A DNA stretch of 64,000 nucleotides from Amycolatopsis tolypomycina (GCF_900105945.1 NZ_FNSO01000004.1:4464001-4528000), one strand, 5' to 3'. Shown: positions 1-8,614, counted from the first letter of the stretch. Numbers and translations: made by a program. The notes: generated by a model from the letters alone, not told the origin.

Positions 1-437
1 TCCGGGTCGCCGAGCAGCGCGGTGGCCAGGCCCAGCCGCTGCTTCATGCCCAGGCTGAGGCGCCCGGCAGGTTTCCGCGCCACCGATGTCAGCCCCGTCT
101 CCGCCAGCACCTCGCGGACCCGCCGGGACGGCACCCCGCCGCCGGCGGCGACCATGTGCAGGTGCGCGGCCGCCGTCCGGGCCGGGTGGGCCGCCGCGGC
201 GTCGGCCAGTACGCCGACCGTCCGAAGTGGACCTGGTACCTCGGCGTAGGTCCGCCCGCCGAAGGTCGTGCGGCCGCGGCCGCGGGTGAGGCCGAGCATC
301 AGCCGGATGGTCGTCGACTTGCCGGCGCCGTTCGGGCCGAGGAACCCGGTCACGACGCCCGGGCGCACGGTGAACGACAGGTCGCCGACACCGGCACCGT
401 CCCGGTAGGACTTGCCCAGCCCGTCGGCGACGATCAT
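1..437 (-). CDS. ABC transporter ATP-binding protein, 3' end cut by window
   Basis: This is the N-terminal ~145 residues of an ABC-type ATPase that would energise an exporter at the inner face of the membrane. The Walker A motif is visible (GPNGAGKST, about residues 34-42), and the reading ends just after an ABC signature-like stretch (LSLGMKQRLGLA), so Walker B lies outside the window. The start ATG at 435-437 overlaps the stop of the upstream small membrane-protein gene (ATGA), so the two are translationally coupled. The order fits the CcmA/DrrA-like drug or lipid exporter ATPases (family knowledge). The substrate cannot be told, and the permease would lie before position 1. Confidence 0.9.
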   Translation of the reverse strand, partial: MIVADGLGKSYRDGAGVGDLSFTVRPGVVTGFLGPNGAGKSTTIRLMLGLTRGRGRTTFGGRTYAEVPGPLRTVGVLADAAAAHPARTAAAHLHMVAAGGGVPSRRVREVLAETGLTSVARKPAGRLSLGMKQRLGLATALLGDP

Positions 438-667
438 CGCCGGACCGGGGCGACGGCGTCGCGGCGGCCCGCCACGAACCACAGCAGGCTGCCCAGGAAC
501 GGCGCGCAGAAGGCGAAGATCACCCAGACGAGCTTCATCCCGCCGGTCAGCGGGGAACGCAGGATGCCGACGAGCGCGGCCAGGAACAGCACGGCGAAGG
601 CCAGCACGACCGCGCCGGCCACGCCCATGAAGATCCACGCCTGCGTCGTCTCGGATGCCACGGACAT
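434..667 (-). CDS. Small PLDc_N-type membrane protein (77 aa)
   Basis: A 77-residue protein with two predicted membrane segments. The second ends in WVIFAFCAPFLGSLLWFVAG, the W...P.LG..W pattern of the phospholipase-D N-terminal (PLDc_N) membrane domain seen in small actinobacterial proteins. I chose the ATG at 665-667, giving MSVASETTQ; the frame is open further upstream to 754 but those residues do not look like protein. Its stop overlaps the ABC ATPase start by 4 bp, so it is probably the first gene of that exporter operon. The function of stand-alone PLDc_N proteins is unknown; a helper or regulatory role beside the transporter is inference. Confidence 0.75.
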   Translation of the reverse strand: MSVASETTQAWIFMGVAGAVVLAFAVLFLAALVGILRSPLTGGMKLVWVIFAFCAPFLGSLLWFVAGRRDAVAPVRR

Positions 668-814
668 TCGTACTCCACTTCGGACTCGCATCGGGGTGAG
701 TACGTCCACGATCGCCGGTCCGGCGGGCCCGCGCATCGGAAGATCGGACGTCACGGGATAGGCGGAAAGTATTAACCCGGCGGTTGTACGACTCTTGTAC
801 GCCCCCGTCCGACG

Positions 815-2011
815 ATGGCTCCCATGTCACTCCACCGTCTGGCCAAGGCCGCGCTGGCCGCCGGCGTGCTGGCGGGCCTGGCGGCCGCGCCGGCGTCCGC
901 CGCCGCGGCCGCGCCGTCCACCTTGCCCGCCGACCAGTACACCCTGACCGCCAACTACAACCAGTTCGACGCAGTGAACAGCGCCCTGGTGTCGAAGCTC
1001 GGCACCGCCGCCGTGCACACCGTGATGGAGAACGCGAACCACGACCGCACCGCGCTGCCGTCGTCGTTCTCCGTCGCCGGGCTCGAGACCGGGTTCCGGT
1101 TCGACAGCGGCGACAACTCCGACTGCACCAACTACCCGCAGGGCATCACCACCAGCCGCGACGCCGTCGGCACCGCGAACGGCGGCAACTACGACGGCCA
1201 CCAGCTCATCGCGGTCAGCTGGTACACCAAGGACGGCTGCGACGGCGGCCAGCAGCGCAGCCGGATCACGCTCGTCGACTGGGACGCCGACTACCCGAAC
1301 GCCTACCGCAAGATCCTGCTGGTCGAGCCGACCGGCACCGCCGACGCCCCGAACTTCAAGGACATCCCGATCCACGCCGGCGGCATGTCCTGGTACGGCG
1401 ACTACCTCTACGTCGCCGACACCGGCAAGGGCATGCGCGTGTTCGACATGCGCAAGATCCTCAAGACCAACACCGGCGGCACGGCCGACCAGATCGGCCA
1501 GAGCGGCAGCACGTACTACGCCCACAACTACGCCTACGTCCTGCCGCAGGTCGGCACGATCTCCTCGAAGACGACGTCCGGGACGAACCTCGCGTGGTCG
1601 TCGATCTCCCTCGACCGCGTCAGCAAGTCGATCGTGATGACCGAGTACACCTGCTCGTCCGGCTGCACCGACTACCCGAACCGCGCGCCGCGGGCGATCC
1701 GCTACCCGTTCGCCTCCGCCGGCACCTTCGCCGCGACGACCACGGCGAGCCAGGCACTGCAGCTGCCCTGGTACAAGCTCAACGGCGTCGCCTCGCACAA
1801 CGGCCGCTGGTGGTTCCAGTCGTCCGGCTCGAAGCAGCTCTACTACTGGAAGCCGTCGGCCGCGTCGCAGACCTTCTCCTGGGTCAGCAGCGGCGAGAGC
1901 ATTTCCTACTGGGAGGACGACACCGCCGCCGACCTGCTGTGGACGCTGCAGGAAGGCGCGGGCAACCGCAACGTCTTCGCGGTCACCCAGGCCACCTACG
2001 GCGGCGGCTGA
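815..2011 (+). CDS. Exported protein of unknown function, ~398 aa
   Basis: A secreted protein with a classical signal peptide: basic start, an Ala/Leu core, and a likely cut after APASA near residue 29. The mature part is rich in Tyr, Trp, Gly and Asp, with paired Cys (SDCTNYP, TKDGC, CSSGCTDYP) suggesting disulfides outside the cell. Repeated strands of the type WYGDYLYVADTGKGMRVFD look like propeller blades, so a beta-propeller fold is plausible but unproven. ATG at 815 or 824 could be the start; neither has a clear ribosome site. Two TTGTACG copies lie about 20-30 bp upstream. I do not recognise a named family. Confidence 0.8.
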   Translation: MAPMSLHRLAKAALAAGVLAGLAAAPASAAAAAPSTLPADQYTLTANYNQFDAVNSALVSKLGTAAVHTVMENANHDRTALPSSFSVAGLETGFRFDSGDNSDCTNYPQGITTSRDAVGTANGGNYDGHQLIAVSWYTKDGCDGGQQRSRITLVDWDADYPNAYRKILLVEPTGTADAPNFKDIPIHAGGMSWYGDYLYVADTGKGMRVFDMRKILKTNTGGTADQIGQSGSTYYAHNYAYVLPQVGTISSKTTSGTNLAWSSISLDRVSKSIVMTEYTCSSGCTDYPNRAPRAIRYPFASAGTFAATTTASQALQLPWYKLNGVASHNGRWWFQSSGSKQLYYWKPSAASQTFSWVSSGESISYWEDDTAADLLWTLQEGAGNRNVFAVTQATYGGG

Positions 2012-2047
2012 GGTAACCTGACCACATCGGACGAACAGGACAGCACG

Positions 2048-2080
2048 GCAACCCGAGGCGGCGCCACCGCCTCGGGTTGC
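2048..2080 (+). terminator. Perfect 14-bp stem, 5-nt loop hairpin
   Basis: GCAACCCGAGGCGG at 2048-2061 is matched exactly by its reverse complement at 2067-2080, with loop CGCCA. It lies 37 bp after the stop of the exported protein gene and has no T tract, as is common for actinobacterial terminators. Flanking bases extend the pairing imperfectly. Confidence 0.6.
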
Positions 2081-2364
2081 TGCTTGCCGTCCTGTTGTGC
2101 TTCGGCGGGGCCCCCACGGTCCCCACCGCGGCGGCGACGCACGACGCCCCGGCGGTGGCCACCGCACCGTCGCACGACCTCATTTCCGGCCGCCACACCG
2201 CACCGCGCGCGCCGGCCACGATCCCGTGGGCGGTCACACCGCCCTCGTCCGGCGCGCCCGCGGCCGCGTGGCGATGGCGTGTCGAGAACCCCGGTGCCGC
2301 GCCCGCGCTCGCCGCACCGCCGACGTCCCGGTCCACCCGGGCACCCCCGTCCTTCGCGAGCTGA
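2077..2364 (+). CDS. Doubtful 95-aa open frame with signal-like start
   Basis: This frame opens with TTG and reads MLLAVLLCFGGAP followed by Pro/Ala/Thr-rich sequence with no recognisable domain. In-frame codons upstream of the TTG would add Arg-rich residues (NPRRRHRLG), so the product would look like a secreted peptide. There is no ATG or GTG start and no ribosome site, and the start sits in the hairpin at 2048-2080. I keep it only as a possibility for the 410-bp interval between the exported protein gene and the next small gene. A high-GC chance frame is equally likely. Confidence 0.2.
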   Translation: MLLAVLLCFGGAPTVPTAAATHDAPAVATAPSHDLISGRHTAPRAPATIPWAVTPPSSGAPAAAWRWRVENPGAAPALAAPPTSRSTRAPPSFAS

Positions 2365-2424
2365 TCCGCATCCTGCGGCGCCGATACCCGGCGTCGTGTT
2401 CCCTGCTGCGCGAAGGACCGGGAA

Positions 2425-2592
2425 ATGCCTGTTGTGGTACTGGTTTTGCTGATCGCCACCGTGGTGGTGGCCGTCGGCCTGATGGTGAAGATGTTCCGCG
2501 ACGACGAGCCGTTGTGGGGTGGAGCCGGGATCTGCGTGCTCGTCGGGCCCGGCGCCGTGTTGGCCTTCCTGCACGTGGGCCTGACCGGCTAG
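2425..2592 (+). CDS. 55-aa single-pass membrane protein
   Basis: An ATG preceded by GAAGGACCGGGAA opens a 55-codon frame. An N-terminal hydrophobic segment (VVVLVLLIATVVVAVGLMV) is followed by a short charged linker (KMFRDDEPLW) and a second hydrophobic stretch (ICVLVGPGAVLAFLHVG). The product would be a small one- or two-pass membrane protein. The TAG stop at 2590-2592 overlaps the TA at the edge of the IS630-like miniature element, so the insertion may have supplied the stop and trimmed the original C-terminus. No family is recognised. Confidence 0.5.
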   Translation: MPVVVLVLLIATVVVAVGLMVKMFRDDEPLWGGAGICVLVGPGAVLAFLHVGLTG

Positions 2593-2772
2593 TGTCGCGC
2601 GTCCGAGGTTCGTTGACAGCGGCCGGGCGATGCGCCCCAATGTGGCGTTCGGTGCGTTGGACGCACCGAACGCCACATTGGGTGCGTCAGACGCAACCAA
2701 CGCCACATTGGGGCGCTCGGGACACACGGCTTCGGCCACGCCGGACGGCAAACGACTTGCGACGCGCGACAC
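2592..2772. mobile_element. IS630-like miniature element (MITE), ~181 bp
   Basis: The left end (GTGTCGCGCGTCCGAGG) and the inverted right end (GTGTCGCGCGTCGCAAG) match the terminal repeats of the full IS630-family element at 40913-42025, where the corresponding ends begin GTGTCGCGCGTCTGAGG and GTGTCGCGCGTCGTTAG. A TA precedes the left end; the right flank is TG, so the duplication is degenerate. No transposase is inside. The core carries the 83-bp palindromic repeat that recurs at 62289-62371. It looks like a non-autonomous relative that a full IS630 copy could mobilise (inference). Confidence 0.6.
2632..2716. repeat. Long palindromic repeat, copy 1
   Basis: GCGCCCCAATGTGGCGTT at 2632-2649 is exactly inverted at 2699-2716, and a third CCACATTGGG unit lies between, so alternative hairpins can form, the longest with a stem of about 22 bp. 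The same 83-bp structure, with few changes, lies directly after a stop codon at 62289-62371. Here it sits inside the IS630-like miniature element and downstream of the GH84 gene end. Confidence 0.8.
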
Positions 2773-2784
2773 TGGCTCACCCGC

Positions 2785-4653
2785 TCACGACTGCCCCACC
2801 GTCGCGGCCCGGGCACGGACCAGGAACGTGTCGAGGACGCCGTCGCCGACCAGGGCCTGCCTGATGCCCCAGCGGTTGGTGTTGCCGGTCTTGACCGCCT
2901 GCGCCCGCGTCACCAGGGTGTCGGCGGCCGCGGTCAGGCGCTCTGCCTGGCCGCGGTCGCCGCGGGCTGTGGCCGACAGGGCGTCGAGGCGGGTCACCGT
3001 CGCGGCTCCCCACAGGGCCGCCGCGTCCAGCCAAGGGCCCGCCTCGGTGACGAACGCGCGCTCCACCCGGCCGGCGCGGATCACCGCCGCCGCGTCGCGG
3101 ATTCGGACCGCGTACGCGCGCAGGTCGTCCAGTGCGCGGTGGTCGCCCGCGGTCCAGCGCGGCCAGAACGCCGCCGTCTTCGCGGCCAGTACCGGTGCCT
3201 GCGGCTGCCACGCCGTCGGGCCGAACGTCGGCGCCAGGTGTTCGAGGTCGGCGAACACCGTCAGTGCCGCCGTCGCGCGCGGGTCGCCGCCCGCGAGCCG
3301 GGCCAGGGCCTGTGGCCAGGAGCGCTCCGGGGCGTAGCCCGCGTCGTTCCAGGCGAAGTCCGCGGCCCCGAACTCGGCGACCTCGCTCGCCGCCTCCTGG
3401 TTCATCGGGTTGGCGACGATTCCGTTGAGGTAGCGCGAAAGCCCGGCCTGCCGCTGGGCGTAGGGCGCGAGCAGCAGCCGCCCGGCCGACTGCTCGTAGT
3501 CGTTGACCGGGTAGTTGTCCCAGAGGAACACCTTGCGTCCGTACACTGTGGACACCTGGGCGGCCTCGTCCGTGGTCACGCTCGGCGGGACGACGTCGGT
3601 GCCGGTCCACTGCACCACCACCGACGGGTCGAGGTGCTCGCGCAGCTCCGTCTTGTACGGCGAGTCCTTCAGGTCGCTGTACTCGGTCGGCACGGTCTGC
3701 AGCGGCCGGACGCCGTCGTGGGTCCGCACGAAGTCCTCGGTGATCGTGTTGAGCAGCGAGACCTGCGCCGTGCCCGCGGCGGCCTGCCCGGGCGCGCCGA
3801 AGGCCGCCTGGTCGGCGGCGCAGTTCCACCGGGTGTAGGAGATGTCGTCGAACGGCAGCGAGAACGACCGCACACCCAGGTCGTACACCGCCTGGAACTT
3901 CGCCATCACCGCGGCGACGTCGGCCGCCGAGGAGAAGCAGATCGAGACGCCGGGCGAGAGCGCGTAGGTGAAGTCGACGTGGTGCGCGGTCGCCGCGCGC
4001 ACCAGCTGCCCGAGCGTGGCCAGCTCGCCGGCCGGGTACGGATCACGCCACCGGGCGCGCAGGTAGGTGTCGTCCTTGGCGCTGTAGACGTAGGTGTTGG
4101 CCTTCACCTCGCCCAGGAAGGCGAGCTGCCGCAGCCGGTCCGCGGTCGTCCACGGTGGACCGTAGAAGCCTTCGATCGATCCGCGCAGCGCCATGTCCGG
4201 CCAGTCGCGCACGGTCGCGCCGCGCACCACCCACCCCCGCCCCGACCGGGCGACCAGCTGCCGCAGCGTCTGCACGCCGTAGTACTGCCCGGCGCCGTCG
4301 CGCCCGCCGATCGTGATCCCGGCACGGGACACGCTCAGCGCGTACCCCTCGGCCTGCTCGGGAATGTCCTCGCCGGTGCTGCCGAGCCGAATGACCAGGC
4401 CGCGACCGCCGACGGTGACGCCGTGGCCGCGCAGCAACGACGTCAGCAGCTCCCTGGCCGCCGGGTCGGTGCCGGGTTCGGTGACGAGCGCGACCGACGA
4501 CGGCAGCGGCACGTCCGCCGACGTGCGGCTGATCTGCTGCGGGGTCGGGGAAACCGGGGGCAACGCGCCGCTCGCGGTGGCGGGTCCGGCGGCAGTCAGG
4601 GTGGCGGCCACCGTGACGGCGGCGGCGAACAGGGCACGGCGGCGGGCGGTCAT
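2785..4653 (-). CDS. Exported beta-N-acetylglucosaminidase, GH84
   Basis: A 622-aa secreted glycosidase of the hyaluronidase/O-GlcNAcase family GH84, which cleaves terminal beta-GlcNAc by substrate-assisted catalysis. A signal peptide (cut near residue 27) is followed by a GH20/84-type N-terminal alpha/beta domain (to ~150). The catalytic barrel begins with GSIEGFYGPPW (~160), and the paired catalytic aspartates appear in LPFDDISYTRW (~268). A helical C-terminal region follows. Start ATG at 4653 has AAAGGGAG upstream. It lies 9 bp after the GH29 gene, so the two form an operon, consistent with joint trimming of host or fungal glycans. Confidence 0.92.
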   Translation of the reverse strand: MTARRRALFAAAVTVAATLTAAGPATASGALPPVSPTPQQISRTSADVPLPSSVALVTEPGTDPAARELLTSLLRGHGVTVGGRGLVIRLGSTGEDIPEQAEGYALSVSRAGITIGGRDGAGQYYGVQTLRQLVARSGRGWVVRGATVRDWPDMALRGSIEGFYGPPWTTADRLRQLAFLGEVKANTYVYSAKDDTYLRARWRDPYPAGELATLGQLVRAATAHHVDFTYALSPGVSICFSSAADVAAVMAKFQAVYDLGVRSFSLPFDDISYTRWNCAADQAAFGAPGQAAAGTAQVSLLNTITEDFVRTHDGVRPLQTVPTEYSDLKDSPYKTELREHLDPSVVVQWTGTDVVPPSVTTDEAAQVSTVYGRKVFLWDNYPVNDYEQSAGRLLLAPYAQRQAGLSRYLNGIVANPMNQEAASEVAEFGAADFAWNDAGYAPERSWPQALARLAGGDPRATAALTVFADLEHLAPTFGPTAWQPQAPVLAAKTAAFWPRWTAGDHRALDDLRAYAVRIRDAAAVIRAGRVERAFVTEAGPWLDAAALWGAATVTRLDALSATARGDRGQAERLTAAADTLVTRAQAVKTGNTNRWGIRQALVGDGVLDTFLVRARAATVGQS

Positions 4654-4662
4654 GGCTCCCTT

Positions 4663-6477
4663 TCAGGCGGCGGTGCGGTACAGGGCGAAAGTGGCCAGGT
4701 ACGGCGTGGCGCGCGACTGCGTGACGACGACGCGAACCCGGCCGGCGGTCACCGGCGCGGGCAGGGTGACCAGGCGGGTGTAGCCGATCGTGGTGACCGT
4801 GGCGAGGGTCTGCCAGGTGCCGCCGATCTCGGCCTGGACGAGCGCGCCTTCCACGTGCTGGCCGCGCGTGATGTCCTCGCCGAGCCGGATCTGGTCGAAC
4901 GTGACCGGCCCGGGCAGCCGGACGTCGAGCGGGCGGTCCAGCGGTTCCGCCGTGGTGAGCGAGGAATCCGTGACGGCCGCGGGACCCCCTTGGGCGAGGT
5001 TGCGGGCCTGCGTCCGGGCGATGGCCCGGCCGAAGCCGGCGAGCGCGGCGGTGTCGGCGGCGGCGATCCGGCCGTCCGGACCCGGTGGCACGTTGAGCAG
5101 CAGCGAGGAGTTCCGCCCGACGGTGCAGCGGTAGATGTCGACGAGCTGCGCGGGCGGTTTCGGTTGTTCGTCCGGGTGGAAGAACCAGCCCGGCCGGATC
5201 GACACGTCGGACTCCGCGGGCGCCCACTGCAGGTAGCGCACCGACGGGTCGGCCAGGACCGGCCGCGAGCCGAGGTCTCCGGCGGTCGCCCCGCCGACGA
5301 AGAGCTCTTCGTTGTGCGCGGTGGCCGGGTCGCCGGTCGTGGGCAGCGGGCTCCACTCCGTCTCGCGCGCCTGCCCGGCCTCGTTGCCGACCCAGCGCAC
5401 GCCCGCGGGCCCGGCGAAGGTGACGGTGTCCGGGGACAGCGCGTGGATCACCCGGAACCACGTGGTGAAGTCGTAGGTTTCGCCGATCCCGTGGTCACGC
5501 CAGGGGTTCGCGCCGTCGAGCCACAGCTCGTCGATCTGGCCGTACTGGGTGAACAGCTCGTAGATCTGGTTGAGGTAGTAGGCGTTGTAGTCGTCCGCCT
5601 CGACGGCGAACTCCGGCAGCTTCCCGGCCGCCAGCGCGGCGGCGCGGTCGTCGTGCGGCACCAGCGTCGGAATCGTCCGGCGGGTGACGGCGCTGTTCGT
5701 GCCGTAGCGGCCCTGCCCCTGCGGCGCGCTCGCCCGGTCTTCGCAGGTGGCTTGCTCTTCGATGCTCAACGGCTGCCCGGCGGCGACTTTCGCGGCGATC
5801 CGCCGCACTTCGGCGTCGAAGAACTGCTTCGGCAGCTCGGCGCCGTCGGCGGGCGAGAGGTACACGCCGACCTTGAGCCCGGCCGCGCGCGCCGCATCGA
5901 CGTAGTCGCGCAGGATGTCCCCGCGGGGGTTGGCGCACACGGTGTTCCGGGTCTGCCAGTACGCGGACGGGTCCTGGGCCCGGTTCGCCTGCGCCGCATC
6001 CCGGCCCGGGTCGGTGCAGCCCGGCGTGAGCCACCACGGGCTCGCGACGACCGAGTGGTTGGTGTACCGGGTCGGGTAGAGGACGAAACCGTCGTGGTGT
6101 TTCGCGGTGAGCATCACCTGCGTGACACCGGCGGCCTTCAACGCCCGCATCCACTGGGCGGTGTCGACGGCCGGCGGCGCGAAGACCGACTCCTTTTCCG
6201 CGCCGGAGCCCCATTCGCGGTCGGTGAAGGTGTTCATCCCGAAGTGGGTGAACGCGGTGACCGGCCGCTGCTGCCAGGCCAGCTGCCCGGCGCGCGGGAC
6301 GACCGCCGCGGCCTTCGCGACGATCCGGGCCGGGCTGTCACAGGCTCGGACGGTCATGACGGCCGCGGGCCGGATCGGCCCGCCGCACCCGTCCTCCGCG
6401 ACGGCAGGCGAGGCCGCGGTCAGGACGCCGGCCGCGCCGAGGGCGAGGACCAGGCCGAGCGGGGTCCGGATCGGCAT
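4663..6477 (-). CDS. Exported alpha-L-fucosidase, GH29
   Basis: A 604-aa secreted enzyme that removes alpha-L-fucose from glycan ends. The signal peptide ends near ASPAVA|ED (residue 27). GH29 hallmarks are THFGMNTFTDREWG (~77-90), the substrate-binding LTAKHHDGF, and the nucleophile region ELWLDGANPW. A C-terminal beta-sandwich (FDQIRLGEDI...) is the usual galactose-binding-like module. I prefer the ATG at 6475-6477; an in-frame ATG at 6504 would add nine residues (MADRPRLSA). It is the first gene of the operon with the GH84 gene just downstream. A second, different GH29 gene begins at 62407. Confidence 0.92.
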   Translation of the reverse strand: MPIRTPLGLVLALGAAGVLTAASPAVAEDGCGGPIRPAAVMTVRACDSPARIVAKAAAVVPRAGQLAWQQRPVTAFTHFGMNTFTDREWGSGAEKESVFAPPAVDTAQWMRALKAAGVTQVMLTAKHHDGFVLYPTRYTNHSVVASPWWLTPGCTDPGRDAAQANRAQDPSAYWQTRNTVCANPRGDILRDYVDAARAAGLKVGVYLSPADGAELPKQFFDAEVRRIAAKVAAGQPLSIEEQATCEDRASAPQGQGRYGTNSAVTRRTIPTLVPHDDRAAALAAGKLPEFAVEADDYNAYYLNQIYELFTQYGQIDELWLDGANPWRDHGIGETYDFTTWFRVIHALSPDTVTFAGPAGVRWVGNEAGQARETEWSPLPTTGDPATAHNEELFVGGATAGDLGSRPVLADPSVRYLQWAPAESDVSIRPGWFFHPDEQPKPPAQLVDIYRCTVGRNSSLLLNVPPGPDGRIAAADTAALAGFGRAIARTQARNLAQGGPAAVTDSSLTTAEPLDRPLDVRLPGPVTFDQIRLGEDITRGQHVEGALVQAEIGGTWQTLATVTTIGYTRLVTLPAPVTAGRVRVVVTQSRATPYLATFALYRTAA

Positions 6478-6656
6478 GGCGCTCAGCCTAGGTCGGTCAG
6501 CCATCGGATGTCTAGACCTGACGAGATGACAGAAATGTCGTGGGAGATTGTCCGGAATCGCCTTCGTCCCGGGCGGTGAACTTGTCGAATGCCCGAACGG
6601 AGCCGAGTTCGCGACAGTCTGGCCCACCATTGATCCGATGGGTCGACGCTGAAGCG

Positions 6657-7082
6657 TCAAGCCGGCCCGAGATCGGCCGACAGCCAGTGCTCCGGGCGCA
6701 TGACCAGGACGATGTGCTCGCCGAGCTGCTCGCGCTCGTAGGCCACGAAACCGTCGACCTTGTCCGGCGGCAGGTAGCGCGCCGCCATCTCGCGGGCCCG
6801 TTCGGGGTCGTCAGGGCCGGTGGCCACCAGCGGACCCTCCACCGAGACGTACCGGGCCGTCGGCTGCGTCCGCTGCACCAGCAGGCTGAACCGGCCGGCC
6901 GTCTCGATCGCCCGCGTCTTCCGCGCACCGGGCGCGCTGCGCACCCACAGCTGCCCGCCCGGCGTGTACTGGTACCAGATGGGCACCGTGAGCGGGCCAC
7001 GCCCGGGCCGCTCGACCACCGACAGCGCACCGACGTGCGGTTGCGCCAGGAACTCTTCGCGTTCTTCCTTCGACAGCACCAT
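6657..7082 (-). CDS. PNPOx-like flavin/F420-type split-barrel protein
   Basis: A 141-aa cytoplasmic protein of the pyridoxamine 5'-phosphate oxidase-like split beta-barrel fold. Typical features are the strand pair VGALSVVERPGRGPLTVPIWYQY and the cofactor-phosphate region RSAPGARKTRAIETAGRFSLLV, followed by RYVSVEGPLVA. Actinobacterial members use FMN or coenzyme F420 to reduce small molecules, so the exact reaction cannot be assigned. The ATG at 7080-7082 is favoured by a GGAGTAGC stretch ~12 bp upstream; a start 13 codons earlier is possible. It stands alone, divergent from the GlsB-type gene, and ends ~150 bp from the GH29 start. Confidence 0.8.
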   Translation of the reverse strand: MVLSKEEREEFLAQPHVGALSVVERPGRGPLTVPIWYQYTPGGQLWVRSAPGARKTRAIETAGRFSLLVQRTQPTARYVSVEGPLVATGPDDPERAREMAARYLPPDKVDGFVAYEREQLGEHIVLVMRPEHWLSADLGPA

Positions 7083-7201
7083 GCGGCCGAAGCTACTCCG
7101 GGGGTCCGACAAAACACCCACCTCCGCAGGTCGCCCTGCGTTCCACAGTGGACCTGTGCCATCCTGGGGCCGGCCAAAGATGCGGAGCGAAAGGACACCC
7201 C

Positions 7202-7462
7202 GTGGGCATCATCGCCTGGATCGTGCTGGGACTCATCGCCGGGGTGATCGCGAAAGCCCTCATGCCGGGCAAGGACCCGGGCGGCTGCATCATCACCGTG
7301 CTGCTGGGCATCGCCGGCGCGTTCGTCGGCGGCTGGATCGGCAAGACGCTGTTCCACACCGAGCTCGGCACGTTCTTCGACCTGCGCACCTGGGGCCTGG
7401 CGATCCTGGGCGCGCTGATCATCCTGGCCGGCTACCGGCTCGTCTTCAACCGCCGCGACTGA
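7202..7462 (+). CDS. GlsB/YeaQ/YmgE-family membrane protein
   Basis: An 86-aa integral membrane protein with three hydrophobic segments and the family's Gly-rich pattern (GIIAWIVLGLIAGVIAKALMPG, split here by GLIAG; then GIAGAFVGGWIG). These 'transglycosylase-associated' proteins are stress-induced in many bacteria, but their biochemical role is not settled. The GTG start at 7202 is preceded by GAAAGGA at a good distance. It is monocistronic and ends at a perfect hairpin shared with the convergent protease gene. Confidence 0.85.
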   Translation: MGIIAWIVLGLIAGVIAKALMPGKDPGGCIITVLLGIAGAFVGGWIGKTLFHTELGTFFDLRTWGLAILGALIILAGYRLVFNRRD

Positions 7463-7467
7463 CGCGA

Positions 7468-7500
7468 CCGGTGGGGGCACCGGCGTGGCGCCCCCACCGG
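7468..7500. terminator. Bidirectional hairpin terminator
   Basis: CCGGTGGGGGC at 7468-7478 is exactly inverted at 7490-7500, with an 11-nt loop. It lies between the convergent GlsB-type and protease genes, 5 bp after one stop and 7 bp before the other, so it can end both transcripts. Confidence 0.75.
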
Positions 7501-7507
7501 CGGCGGC

Positions 7508-8614
7508 TCAGTTCAGCGTGACGCCGTAGGCGCTCAGCGCCTCGCCGACCGGCTGGAAGTAGGAGCTCCCCCCGCCCTTGCCGGAGGTGATACCCAGTCC
7601 GACGCTGCCGGCGAACAGGCAGCCGCCGGAGTCGCCGGGGTTGACCAGCGCGTTGGTCTGGATCAGCTGGTACACCGAGCCTTCGGCGTAGTTCACCGTC
7701 ACGTTGGTCCGCTGCACCGAACCCGAGGTGAGGCGGGTGGTGCTGCCGCTCTTGCTGATCCGCTGCCCGACGGTGGCGGTGCCGGCGGAGGTGATCCGCT
7801 GGGTGGAGCCGTTCCACAGGGTGACCGCGCCGGGCGCGCTGCCGGTGGTGTTGCGGATCAGCCCGTAGTCGTTGGTCGGGAAGCTGGCGCCCTGCGACGG
7901 GCCGACGTTCCACTGCGACACCGCACGCGTGCAGTGGCCGGCGTCGATGATGTAGTTCTGGCCGCCGCGGTTGGTGTTGAAGCCGGCCGAGCAGCGGGTG
8001 CCGCCGCCGGTGATGGCTTCGCCGTTGTAGATCGCGGTGTGCATCTCGCCGGCGACCCGTTCGACGCGGACGCGGTCGCCGAGCGACGCCGCCGCCGTCA
8101 GCAGGGCTTCGGTGCCCTTGGCCGCGTCGGCCAGTGTCAGCACGACCTGATTGGTCTTCGGGTCGAGCCCGATCGCGGTGTGCGCCACCGCGGGCAGTGC
8201 CTGCAGGGCGTCCTGCGCGCTCGCCAGTGCGGCACTGGAGTGCTTGACCAGCCGGGCCTGCGCGCCGGCCTGCTCGACCTGCTCGGCGGCGGTCTGGTCC
8301 AGGACGTTGACCACGGGCTTGGCGGCCGCGTCGAGGTAGCCGTCGGCCGCGCGCGAGCCAAGGGAAGCGGTGACGCGCTGCAGGGTGCCGACGCTCGCCG
8401 CCTGGGTGCGCAGCAGCGCGACGGCGGCGGACTCGCTGATCCCGGCTTCCGCGGCGAGGGAAGCGACGGCTTCCTGCTGCACGGTCGCGGAATAGCCGTC
8501 GATGGTGGTGGCGGTGGCGGAGACGGGGGTGAAGAAGCCGATGGCCGCGGCGGCGGCCACGAGGGTGGTGGCGGAGCGGGCGAGGAGGTGGTGTCCCGGG
8601 GACGTTCTGCGCAT
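7508..8614 (-). CDS. Secreted S1 (alpha-lytic/streptogrisin-type) serine protease
   Basis: A 368-aa pre-pro-protease. A signal peptide ending near TPVSATA is followed by an alpha-lytic-protease-type pro-region (to ~180) that guides folding and is removed outside the cell. The mature chymotrypsin-fold domain begins near GGGTRCSAGF. The catalytic triad is visible: His in IIDAGHC (~226), Asp in PTNDYGLI (~246) and Ser in NPGDSGGCLF (~327). The residue before AGHC is Asp rather than the more usual Thr. Two Cys pairs fit the family disulfides. No binding domain follows. A 464-bp non-coding region upstream separates it from the next gene. Confidence 0.93.
   Translation of the reverse strand: MRRTSPGHHLLARSATTLVAAAAAIGFFTPVSATATTIDGYSATVQQEAVASLAAEAGISESAAVALLRTQAASVGTLQRVTASLGSRAADGYLDAAAKPVVNVLDQTAAEQVEQAGAQARLVKHSSAALASAQDALQALPAVAHTAIGLDPKTNQVVLTLADAAKGTEALLTAAASLGDRVRVERVAGEMHTAIYNGEAITGGGTRCSAGFNTNRGGQNYIIDAGHCTRAVSQWNVGPSQGASFPTNDYGLIRNTTGSAPGAVTLWNGSTQRITSAGTATVGQRISKSGSTTRLTSGSVQRTNVTVNYAEGSVYQLIQTNALVNPGDSGGCLFAGSVGLGITSGKGGGSSYFQPVGEALSAYGVTLN

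Noticed and set aside
3139..6579. Open + strand frame of 1,146 codons
   Set aside because: It is antisense to the GH84 and GH29 genes, has only Arg/Gly/Val-rich low-complexity sequence and no motifs; a typical high-GC shadow frame.
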